Below are positions 56,832 to 64,000 of a stretch of DNA of 64,000 nucleotides, piece by piece (the stretch's first letter is position 1; each line of letters opens with the position of its first letter). Source of the DNA: Gillisia mitskevichiae (GTDB lineage Bacteria; Bacteroidota; Bacteroidia; Flavobacteriales; Flavobacteriaceae). The notes under the pieces are model-generated. The model did not search any database and was not told the origin of the DNA. It saw nothing but the letters and a program-made list of their open reading frames with translations. The stretch is taken from positions 1 through 64,000 of the forward strand of contig NZ_RBLG01000005.1 of NCBI RefSeq assembly GCF_003634585.1, given 5' to 3'. A program made the position numbers and the translations under genes.

Positions 56832-56960
56832 ATGGAAAAAAAGTTTGAAAGAACAACCGAGCAAACGAATCCTACCAATCCAACTGGTGATAGAAATCAA
56901 AAAACCAACAAGGTAGATATCGATGAAAAGACAATTAAAAAGCAACAAAATAAAAAGTAG
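56832..56960 (+). CDS. Small hydrophilic protein of unknown function
   Basis: A 42-codon ORF starting MEKKFERTTEQTNPTNPTGD, made almost wholly of polar residues (Lys, Asn, Gln, Thr) and ending KKQQNKK. It ends two bases before the bTHX start, suggesting the pair is co-transcribed and possibly coupled. It is predicted to be disordered and could bind RNA. No family is recognised, and coding is inferred from position and clean start/stop. Confidence 0.5.
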   Translation: MEKKFERTTEQTNPTNPTGDRNQKTNKVDIDEKTIKKQQNKK

Positions 56961-56962
56961 TT

Positions 56963-57097
56963 ATGGGCAGAGGTGATAAGAAAACAAAACGAGGAAAAAT
57001 AGCTCTTGGAACCAGAGGAAGATTAAGACCTAAAAGAGGAAAGTTTAAGACGAAACCTTCTACTCTTGCAGACCTTGACAAAAAAGAGTTGAAATAA
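56963..57097 (+). CDS. 30S ribosomal protein bTHX
   Basis: A 44-aa very basic protein starting MGRGDKKTKRGKIALGTRGRLRPKRGK, matching the THX signature MGKGDxxTxRGKIxxGxxGKxRP of a small protein in the head of the 30S subunit of Thermus and Bacteroidetes. The tail TKPSTLADLDKKELK extends beyond the shortest members. Too short for most gene finders at default settings. Confidence 0.85.
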   Translation: MGRGDKKTKRGKIALGTRGRLRPKRGKFKTKPSTLADLDKKELK

Positions 57098-57113
57098 TCT
57101 TAGTTATATCTTA

Positions 57114-57773
57114 TTAAAAATACCCTTTATATTGAAGAATCCTGAAATCAATTGTATTGAATTCAGGATTCTTTGTTTTGATACTTTTGTAAAGATCCAT
57201 ACTTCCAATAGCTCTATTAGCAGAACCTGAAGGTGCTGTTAGAGACACCGTATTAATCAACCTTCCGTCTAATACAAATTGATGTACTCTAGGAACTTCA
57301 TTAGAAATTACTTTCAATTTAATGTCTTCTTCAAGATCTTTTAAATGTCTTCTAAAAAAATATTCCGGTCCATTTTTACTGTTCCCTCCAGTAAAAAGCA
57401 AGGTGTTAATATTTAGGTTAATTCGTAAAATCCCAATTATATCCCGAAGTTCTACCAATTGCATTCCAAGATCTGAAGCATCTATTTTATCTCTTCGGCT
57501 ACTTTCTACCACATCACAAATCCCGATCCCTCTTTTTTCTAAAAATCTTTTTCTTTGTAATATGGCTTCTTCCGTGTTTTCATATTTCAAGTTAAGATCG
57601 AATAGTTTATCCAATACGGGCCATAAAAGTCCGTCTCTACTGCCATAACAAAAATTCACATCGTCTGGCTTTAATGCTCCAGTTGTAAATCTAGGAGGAG
57701 GCAAAGTTCCAACGATTAATTTCGTTGCATTTTCAGGAATAAATGGTTCGTAAGGATGCGTATGATGAAACAT
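57114..57773 (-). CDS. Uracil-DNA glycosylase-superfamily protein
   Basis: A 219-aa protein with LIVGTLPPPRFTTGAL near the N-terminus in place of the usual GxxPGxxxxxxG loop, GIGICDVVESSRRDKIDASDLG, NTLLFTGGNSKNG, and SLTAPSGSANRAIGS resembling the C-terminal PSPS-x-N motif of Mug/UDG-like glycosylases. It may remove damaged or deaminated bases; activity is uncertain. It lies 8 bases upstream of the pyruvate carboxylase stop side by side, in one leftward unit (pyc first). Confidence 0.7.
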   Translation of the reverse strand: MFHHTHPYEPFIPENATKLIVGTLPPPRFTTGALKPDDVNFCYGSRDGLLWPVLDKLFDLNLKYENTEEAILQRKRFLEKRGIGICDVVESSRRDKIDASDLGMQLVELRDIIGILRINLNINTLLFTGGNSKNGPEYFFRRHLKDLEEDIKLKVISNEVPRVHQFVLDGRLINTVSLTAPSGSANRAIGSMDLYKSIKTKNPEFNTIDFRILQYKGYF

Positions 57774-57781
57774 ATTTCAGG

Positions 57782-60700
57782 CTATTTCATAACAATTACC
57801 AAGTCATCAGAAAACACCATTCTACCTTCTGGTAGGATCACTTTATCCACTTCTCCTTCTGAATGTGCAGTGATCGTTGTTTCCATCTTCATAGCTTCAA
57901 TAATAAATAAGGGCTCATTCTTTTTCACTTTTTGACCCACTTTTACCAATACAGATGCTAAAGAACCTTGTAAAGGAGCACCAATTTCAAGATCGTTCCC
58001 TTTATCTTTTTTCTGATGCACAATTTTTTCCACCTTGATAGATTTGTCTTGAACCTGCACTGCTCTAGTTTGCCCGTTAATTTTAAAGAAAATGCTAGAC
58101 ATTCCATCTTTATTGGCTTCACCTACAGAAACAAGCTCAACCAACAAGGTTTTACCTTTATCCATCTCTACAATGATCTCTTCTCCTATTTCTAATCCGT
58201 AGAAAAAATTCTTTGTTGGAATAGAGATCACATTTCCATGTTCTTTATGATGGTTATAGGCATCTGTGAACACCTTAGGGTATAATTTATAAGATAAGTA
58301 ATCGGACATATTCAATTCTCTTCCCATACCATCTTTAAAAGTTTCTTTGAATTCTGCCAACTCCTTTTCAAAATCTATTGGTTCTAAATGCGCGTTTGGT
58401 CTTTCTGTAAATGGCTCTTCATCTTTTAATACGATCTTCTGAATCTTCTCTGGAAAGCCACCAACCGGTTGTCCTAAGCTTCCTCTAAAGAAACTTTTCA
58501 CAGATTCTGGAAAAGAAATATTCTCACCATTTTCCAACACATCATCTATAGATAGATTATTGCTTACAAGATATTGTGCCATATCTCCCACTACTTTCGA
58601 ACTTGGAGTTACTTTCACTATATCTCCAAAAAGGCCATTTACCTCGGCATACATATTAGTGATCTCATGAAACCTATTACTTAGACCCAAGGATTCTGCT
58701 TGTGGTTTTAAATTTGAATACTGCCCACCGGGAATCTCGTGTTTGTAAACAGCAGCAGAGCCAGCTTTTAGTCCACTTTCAAATGGATAATAGTAACTAC
58801 GAACTGCCTCCCAGTAATTGGAATATTCATTTAATTTATCCATATCAAAATCGTTCGCACGACTTTGGAATTTCATCATCTCTACAATAGAATTAAAATT
58901 AGGTTGAGAAGTTAATCCTGATAATCCACCCAAAGCAACATCTACCACATCTACCCCCGCTTCTATTGCTTTTAAATATGTTGCTGCCTGTATTGAAGAA
59001 GTATCATGTGTATGCAAGTGAATAGGAATATTAATCCTGGATTTTAATGTTCCAATCAATTCTTCGGCTGCATAAGGCTTTAGTAAGCCCGCCATATCTT
59101 TAATTCCCAAGATATGAGCACCTGCATCTTCCATTTGCTTTGCCAGTTGAACATAGTACTCTAAAGTGTATTTTGTTCTTTTTGGATCCAGAATATCTCC
59201 GGTATAACAAATTGAAGCCTCGGCAAGTCCGCCAGTGTTTTTTCGTACATATTTAATACAAGGTTCTATAGATTTCATCCAGTTCAAGGAATCGAAGATC
59301 CTAAAAACATCTACACCTTGCTCCCAAGATTCTGTAACAAATTTCTCTATAAGATTATCTGGATAAGCAGTATAACCCACTCCGTTAGAACCTCTCAATA
59401 ACATTTGGAGCAACACATTAGGCATTGCTTTTCTTAATAATTGTAAACGTTCCCAAGGGTTTTCTTTTAAAAATCTAAGACAAACATCAAAAGTAGCTCC
59501 TCCCCAAACTTCCATAGAGAAAATATTGGAATGGTTTTTTGCAAAACCTTCTGCTACCTTCATCATGTCATAAGTTCGCATTCTTGTAGCAAGTAAACTT
59601 TGGTGCGCATCGCGCATAGTAGTATCTGTAAAATGAACTTTATTTTGATGCCTTAACCAACGAGAGAATTTCTCTGGCCCCATTTCAGTCAGAAGATCTT
59701 TCGTTCCCTTCGGATAATCACCAAATTCATCGAATTTTGGTACTTTTGGAATAAGAAATTTAGCAGTTGGATCTTTTACTTTCACATCTGGATTTCCATT
59801 TAAAGTTACATCTCCTAGAAAACTTACAATTTTATTCGCTCTGTTTCGTGGTTCTCTTATTATAAAGAGATCGGGATTCTTATTAATAAAATTAACCGTA
59901 ACATTTCCTTTTCTAAAGGTTTCATGAGCCAAGATATTATCCAGAAAGCTCATATTAGTTTTTACACCTCTCACTCTAAATTCTGCAAGAGCACGTCTCA
60001 TTTTTCTACAAGCTCCATCCAAGGTTCTACTACTAGCAGAAACTTTTACAAGCATAGAATCGAAAAATGGAGAGATTTTCACGCCTTGATAGATACTACC
60101 CGCGTCTAAACGTATTCCAAATCCTGAAGCACTTCTATATGTGGTGATAGTCCCGTAGTCTGGTTTAAAATCGTTTTGGGGGTCTTCTGTCGTAATTCTA
60201 CATTGTAATGCAAAACCATTAGTTTTTAAACTTTCTTGGCCTGCTATTTTAATTTGCTCATCTGAGAGTTTGTAATCTCCGGCAATAAAAATTTGAGCTT
60301 TTACGAGGTCTATACCTGTGATCACTTCAGTAACGGTATGTTCTACCTGAATTCTAGGATTCACTTCTATAAAATAAATCTCCTCCTCTTCTACCAAGAA
60401 TTCTACCGTTCCAATATTATTGTAATTAACCGCTTTACAGATATCCAAGGCATATTTATAAAGCTTGTTCTTAGTCTCCTCTTTTAAACCTAAAGAAGGC
60501 GCGAATTCTATCACTTTTTGATAGCGTCTTTGCACAGAGCAGTCTCGTTCAAAAAGATGCACCATATTCCCATGGTTATCTGCCACGATCTGTATTTCTA
60601 TATGCTTTGGATTCTCGACAAATTTTTCAATGAACACGGTATCGTCTCCAAATGCATTTCCTGCTTCGCGTTTAGATTCTGGGAAAGCTTTTCTTAGCTG

Positions 60701-61231
60701 ATCTTCCTCTCTAATTACCCGCATTCCACGTCCACCACCTCCAGAAGCAGCTTTTAGCATTACAGGATATCCTATAAGTTTAGCCTCTTCTAACGCAATT
60801 TCTATTGAAGTAAGCTCCCTTTCGTTACTTTTAATAATTGGTACATTGTTGGCAACGGCAACTTTCTTCGCCATTACTTTATCACCCAAGGATTTTAAAA
60901 CGCTTACTTTAGGACCAATAAAGATGATCCCATTTTCCTCACATTGCTTTGCAAATTCTGCATTTTCTGAAAGAAAGCCATATCCGGGATGAATTGCATC
61001 TACATCATTCTTTTTAGCAACCTGAATAATTGCCTTAATATTTAAATAAGGCTTTAAAGGTTCGCTGTCTTCGCCAATCTGATAAGATTCATCGGCTTTA
61101 TAACGGTGTAAAGAGTACCTATCTTCATAGGTATAAATACCAACCGTTTTTAATCCAATTTCGGTACAGGCCCGAAAAATTCTGATGGCAATTTCTCCTC
61201 TATTTGCTACTAATACCTTTTTGATCTTCAT
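57782..61231 (-). CDS. pyc: Pyruvate carboxylase
   Basis: Carboxylates pyruvate to oxaloacetate, replenishing the TCA cycle. 1149 aa, single-chain type. In order: biotin carboxylase (about 1-450; KKVLVANRGEIAIRIFRA, ASGGGGRGMR, EVNPRIQVEHTVTE), carboxyltransferase TIM barrel (about 530-800; FTDTTMRDAHQSLLATRMRT, RIFDSLNWM), tetramerisation region, and a biotin carrier domain with EAMKMETT (biotinylated K1115). Full length and intact. Confidence 0.97.
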   Translation of the reverse strand: MKIKKVLVANRGEIAIRIFRACTEIGLKTVGIYTYEDRYSLHRYKADESYQIGEDSEPLKPYLNIKAIIQVAKKNDVDAIHPGYGFLSENAEFAKQCEENGIIFIGPKVSVLKSLGDKVMAKKVAVANNVPIIKSNERELTSIEIALEEAKLIGYPVMLKAASGGGGRGMRVIREEDQLRKAFPESKREAGNAFGDDTVFIEKFVENPKHIEIQIVADNHGNMVHLFERDCSVQRRYQKVIEFAPSLGLKEETKNKLYKYALDICKAVNYNNIGTVEFLVEEEEIYFIEVNPRIQVEHTVTEVITGIDLVKAQIFIAGDYKLSDEQIKIAGQESLKTNGFALQCRITTEDPQNDFKPDYGTITTYRSASGFGIRLDAGSIYQGVKISPFFDSMLVKVSASSRTLDGACRKMRRALAEFRVRGVKTNMSFLDNILAHETFRKGNVTVNFINKNPDLFIIREPRNRANKIVSFLGDVTLNGNPDVKVKDPTAKFLIPKVPKFDEFGDYPKGTKDLLTEMGPEKFSRWLRHQNKVHFTDTTMRDAHQSLLATRMRTYDMMKVAEGFAKNHSNIFSMEVWGGATFDVCLRFLKENPWERLQLLRKAMPNVLLQMLLRGSNGVGYTAYPDNLIEKFVTESWEQGVDVFRIFDSLNWMKSIEPCIKYVRKNTGGLAEASICYTGDILDPKRTKYTLEYYVQLAKQMEDAGAHILGIKDMAGLLKPYAAEELIGTLKSRINIPIHLHTHDTSSIQAATYLKAIEAGVDVVDVALGGLSGLTSQPNFNSIVEMMKFQSRANDFDMDKLNEYSNYWEAVRSYYYPFESGLKAGSAAVYKHEIPGGQYSNLKPQAESLGLSNRFHEITNMYAEVNGLFGDIVKVTPSSKVVGDMAQYLVSNNLSIDDVLENGENISFPESVKSFFRGSLGQPVGGFPEKIQKIVLKDEEPFTERPNAHLEPIDFEKELAEFKETFKDGMGRELNMSDYLSYKLYPKVFTDAYNHHKEHGNVISIPTKNFFYGLEIGEEIIVEMDKGKTLLVELVSVGEANKDGMSSIFFKINGQTRAVQVQDKSIKVEKIVHQKKDKGNDLEIGAPLQGSLASVLVKVGQKVKKNEPLFIIEAMKMETTITAHSEGEVDKVILPEGRMVFSDDLVIVMK

Positions 61232-61335
61232 CTATGCGTTGTGTTTTTGACAATTAAATTTCTATGCTCTGAAAGTTATTAAATAAAATAGGTATTCTAC
61301 AAATCTATCTAGAAATTACATTAATTAATTAACAG

Positions 61336-61364
61336 AAAATGCCACCTATTAGGTGGCATTTTCT
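61336..61364 (-). terminator. Terminator after yaaA
   Basis: GAAAATGCCACCTA pairs with TAGGTGGCATTTTC; the T run on the minus strand is short. It separates yaaA from pyc. Confidence 0.7.
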
Positions 61365-61410
61365 TTATACTGATGGAATTCTTATAAACTTTATAGAATT
61401 ATAAATAAAT

Positions 61411-62172
61411 TTATCTAGTAAATACTAACTCTGTATCACGGGAAGATTCGGTTTCACTGTATTTATATCCTTCATAATCAAAAGCCTTTAATTCTTCAAT
61501 TGTTTCAACTTCTTTATCTACAATATATCTAACCATAGAACCTCTGGCCTTTTTAGCAAAGAAGCTCACTATTTTTAGTTTACCGTTATTAAAATCTTTA
61601 AATACAGGGGTGATCACCTTTGCTTTTAATTTCTTTTCATTCACTGCCTTGTAATATTCGTTACTGGCAAGGTTGATAAAAAGTTCTTCCTTCTCCATTT
61701 CCTTATTTAAAGAGTCTGTGATCTTTTTTTGCCAGATCTCATAAAGATTCTTCTTTGAATAAAGCCCCACATTAGTTCCCATTTCTAATCTATAAGGCTG
61801 GATAATATCCAATGGTTTTAAAACTCCATAAAGCCCTGAAAGTATTCTCAATCTATCTTGAATAAAATCGAGCTTTTCTGTAGGTAAGGAATAGGCATCT
61901 AATCCAGAATAAACATCTCCATTAAAAGCATACATAGCAGGTCTAGAGTTCTTTAAAGTATGCTCCTCTTGAAACTCTTTATATCTGGTATAATTAAGAT
62001 CGGCCAGTTTATCGCTTATGTCCATGAGGTTGGCAACTTCATTTTTAGACATTCGTGACATTTTACGATTGATCTTTATTGCTGTATCCAAAAACTGAGG
62101 CTGAGTTCCACGAGTTGTGGGTAGCTTAGTTTCGTAATCTAAACTTTTTGCAGGGGAGAGAACAATTTTCAT
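61411..62172 (-). CDS. yaaA: YaaA peroxide-stress protein
   Basis: A 253-aa protein; the start at ATG 62170-62172 gives [18 protein letters not shown], the usual YaaA beginning (an upstream ATG at 62190 would add six residues). [46 protein letters not shown] and [11 protein letters not shown] are characteristic. YaaA binds DNA and lowers free iron during peroxide stress in E. coli. Confidence 0.93.
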   Translation of the reverse strand: MKIVLSPAKSLDYETKLPTTRGTQPQFLDTAIKINRKMSRMSKNEVANLMDISDKLADLNYTRYKEFQEEHTLKNSRPAMYAFNGDVYSGLDAYSLPTEKLDFIQDRLRILSGLYGVLKPLDIIQPYRLEMGTNVGLYSKKNLYEIWQKKITDSLNKEMEKEELFINLASNEYYKAVNEKKLKAKVITPVFKDFNNGKLKIVSFFAKKARGSMVRYIVDKEVETIEELKAFDYEGYKYSETESSRDTELVFTR

Positions 62173-62349
62173 AAAAATTTTATTTTTCAATTCAGGAAAA
62201 TAGCTACTTCCTGAAATTACCTTTCAAAAATAACAATCTAATAAGAGGTTTAAACTGCTTAGTATAACTTCTTATCGATTCAAGTATTGAAAGATTTTAT
62301 CTTAACACTTGGCAATTTAAAAAATCCAAAAAAATTGGAATTACAGATT

Positions 62350-62447
62350 TAGCGTGAGGGATTGAGGCGTTGTTGAAGCTCTCCCGATCTTTATCGGGAA
62401 GCGACCGCCAAAAGCCCGACCCCAATTTTTATTGGGGGCACGCCCTA
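62350..62447 (+). repeat. Flavobacterial intergenic hairpin repeat, copy 2
   Basis: Starts TAGCGTGAGGGATTGAGGCG, has an inner hairpin CTCCCGAT/ATCGGGA, then AAGCCCGACCCC, a second hairpin CCCCAAT/ATTGGGG and CACGCCC. It matches the frame of copy 1 (861-1016). Its last three bases (CTA) supply the TAG stop codon of rluD. Confidence 0.65.
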
Positions 62448-63506
62448 AGAATCCATATAATCCTTCTGATTGATAGAATATTTACGCCATTTCTCTATAC
62501 ATTCCTGAATGTCTTGTGGCACTTCCGAGTCGAAACTCATCCATTCCTTGGTCACAGGATGCGTAAATCCAAGTGTTTTAGCATGTAATGCCTGTCTTGG
62601 AAGCACTTTAAAACAATTATCTACGAATTGCTTGTATTTAGTAAAGGTGGTTCCTTTTAAGATCTTCTCTCCGCCATAACGCTCATCGTTAAACAAGGTG
62701 TGTCCAATATGTTTTAAATGAACCCTGATCTGGTGAGTTCGTCCGGTTTCCAATTTACAGGAAACCAAAGTTACATAGCCAAAACGCTCTAGAACCTTAA
62801 AGTGAGTTACCGCAGGTTTCCCTTGTTCTTCTACATCGTCTACATAAACAGTATTCTGCAATCTGTTCTTTGGATGCCTTCCAATATTTCCTTCAATTCT
62901 ACCTTCATCTTCCTCAACATTTCCCCAAACTAATGCGATATATTCTCTGGAACTAGTTTTCTTGAAAAATTGCTTAGAAAGATGCGTCATTGCCTCCTCT
63001 GTTTTTGCAATTACCAATAAACCACTGGTGTCTTTATCTATTCTATGCACCAATCCAGGTCTTTCACTACTGTTATTCGGCAAATTATCTATATGAAAAA
63101 TAAGCGCATTTATAAGTGTCCCACTGTAATTTCCATGTCCTGGATGCACAACCATTCCTGCTGGCTTATTGATCACCATAAGAGCATCATCCTCGTAAAC
63201 AATGTCTAGCGGAATATCCTCTGGAGTAAGCAAGAATTCATATGGTGGATGTTCGAACATTACCTGTACTACATCTCCAGGCTTCACTTTGTAGTTGGAT
63301 TTTACCGTTGCGTTATTTACATAGATATTTCCATCTTTTGCTGCCTTTTGAATTTTACTTCTCGTGGCATTCTCTATGTAATTCATTAGGTATTTATCCA
63401 CCCTAAGTGGCTGTTGCCCTTTATCTGCAGTAAATTTATGATGTTCGTAAAGATCGTCGTCTTGGGTATCTTCCAGTTCTGGACCTATTAATTTAGAATT
63501 CGTCAT
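62445..63506 (-). CDS. rluD: Ribosomal large subunit pseudouridine synthase (RluD type)
   Basis: A 353-aa RluA-family synthase starting at the ATG at 63504-63506 (the frame has further ATGs upstream inside the PASTA gene). An S4 domain (about 38-100; LRVDKYLMNYIENATRSKIQKAAKDGNIYVNN) precedes the catalytic core with PAGMVVHPGHGNYSGTLINAL and HRIDKDTSGLLVIAK, which holds the catalytic Asp. Modifies 23S rRNA helix 69 in relatives. Start overlaps the PASTA gene by 14 bases; the stop codon lies within an intergenic repeat. Confidence 0.93.
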   Translation of the reverse strand: MTNSKLIGPELEDTQDDDLYEHHKFTADKGQQPLRVDKYLMNYIENATRSKIQKAAKDGNIYVNNATVKSNYKVKPGDVVQVMFEHPPYEFLLTPEDIPLDIVYEDDALMVINKPAGMVVHPGHGNYSGTLINALIFHIDNLPNNSSERPGLVHRIDKDTSGLLVIAKTEEAMTHLSKQFFKKTSSREYIALVWGNVEEDEGRIEGNIGRHPKNRLQNTVYVDDVEEQGKPAVTHFKVLERFGYVTLVSCKLETGRTHQIRVHLKHIGHTLFNDERYGGEKILKGTTFTKYKQFVDNCFKVLPRQALHAKTLGFTHPVTKEWMSFDSEVPQDIQECIEKWRKYSINQKDYMDS

Positions 63507-64000
63507 TGTTGTCATTATCATTATCGATACCACCTTCTTCGATGCTATCATCTTCATTTAAATCGCCATTATATCTACTAGACCCATCTCCTAACACTAA
63601 ATCTATTTTAGCCGTTTTCATAAGTTCGTCTCCTGCTTCCACAAGCTTCCCTTTGTGTCTTAATTCTAAAACTGCATCTTTAGCGATGTCTGGTTTATAA
63701 GTTACAGATCCAATTTCGAAACCTAGAGATCGCAAAGTAGGTTCTACCTGTCTTCTTGTTCTACGTATAAGATCTGGAATCATTACTTTTCCATATCCAG
63801 AAGGATTTAATGTGATATATATTTTTCTATTTTCTTTTACAAATTTCCCTGGTTGCGGTACTTGGTCTATTACAGAGTATTTTGGATAATCTGGGTTATA
63901 ATTTGCTGAATCTAAAATTTCGTATCGAAGATCCAACTCATCTAAAGTAACCTCTACTCTACCCAAAGAAAGTTTTGCGAGATCTGGAACTTTAATGCGT
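63493..64000 (-). CDS. PASTA-domain protein, cut by the window edge
   Basis: The frame is open to position 64000, so the N-terminus lies outside. Two PASTA domains are visible: VPDLAKLSLGRVEVTLDEL...DQVPQPGKFVKENRKIYITLN and VMIPDLIRRTRRQVEPTLRSLGFEIGSVTYKPDIAKD...LRHKGKLVEAGDELMKTAKIDLVLG. The C-terminus is a highly acidic Asp/Asn tail. PASTA domains bind peptidoglycan fragments; here no kinase domain is visible. In related genomes such genes sit beside D-Ala-D-Ala ligase and rluD. Confidence 0.85.
   Translation of the reverse strand, partial: RIKVPDLAKLSLGRVEVTLDELDLRYEILDSANYNPDYPKYSVIDQVPQPGKFVKENRKIYITLNPSGYGKVMIPDLIRRTRRQVEPTLRSLGFEIGSVTYKPDIAKDAVLELRHKGKLVEAGDELMKTAKIDLVLGDGSSRYNGDLNEDDSIEEGGIDNDNDNNDEF

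Noticed and set aside
63507-63557. 17-residue N-terminal extension of RluD
   Set aside because: It lies within the coding sequence of the PASTA protein tail, and its Met/Thr/Ile composition is only the other frame of the Asp/Asn codon run.

Overview
The window is chromosomal DNA from a member of the Bacteroidetes, almost certainly a marine-type Flavobacteriaceae (Gramella/Gillisia/Salegentibacter-like; the genus is not resolved). The evidence is low GC with dense A/T intergenic DNA, promoters of the Bacteroidetes type (TTG, about 19-21 bases, TAnnTTTG), weak or absent Shine-Dalgarno sequences, a split transketolase, a zeaxanthin-type carotenoid operon, a TonB receptor with a carboxypeptidase-like N-terminus, and many secreted lipoproteins. 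No prophage, transposon, plasmid or CRISPR array is visible. Most of the window is core genome.

Layout. 1-1090: three tandem leftward promoters that probably serve an rRNA operon just outside the window, then a flavobacterial intergenic repeat carrying a large palindrome. 1093-4296: thrS-infC-rpmI-rplT; infC appears to start at an AUA codon. 4601-11830, leftward: an exported protein of unclear function, dnaB, accA, an EamA transporter, lptG-type permease and tgt. 12007-17152: split transketolase, a beta-barrel protein, an FKBP-type lipoprotein (leftward), and an S4 / methyltransferase / phosphoribosyltransferase operon. 17144-18618: aroK, two identical tRNA-Lys genes, tRNA-Leu and an RDD protein. 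18854-23664: a MerR/B12-domain regulator followed by crtI-crtB-crtZ-crtY. 23656-31832, leftward: thioredoxin-like protein, S24-type repressor, an 0.9 kb palindrome-rich gap, aconitase, MoxR ATPase and two SurA-like chaperones. 32036-45807: small conserved genes, ompH, guaB, an FMN-binding/porin cluster, HMG-CoA lyase, LysE, pyrD, a large TonB receptor, pepT and a beta-barrel protein. 46013-50062: subtilisin-like lipoprotein, two rhodaneses, and a marR-nitroreductase-yceI operon. 50145-56751: a complete trp operon trpE-G-D-C-F-B-A behind a leader peptide with three Trp codons and an attenuator. 56832-64000: a small basic ORF with ribosomal protein bTHX, a UDG-like protein with pyruvate carboxylase, yaaA, rluD and a PASTA protein cut by the window edge.

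How the parts work together. The carotenoid genes form one overlapping operon whose first gene keeps every residue pattern known to bind adenosylcobalamin in CarH-type photoreceptors (W-x9-EH and ExHxxG), so pigment production is predicted to be light-regulated. The trp operon carries all the sequence parts of ribosome-mediated attenuation: a near-leaderless Trp-rich leader peptide, a strong intrinsic terminator and a competing pairing. The least explained parts are the 25.1-25.9 kb gap, with two related terminator-ended elements and several perfect palindromes, and the nested palindrome at 900-955. All functional calls rest on reading motifs in the translated sequence; no database search was possible.
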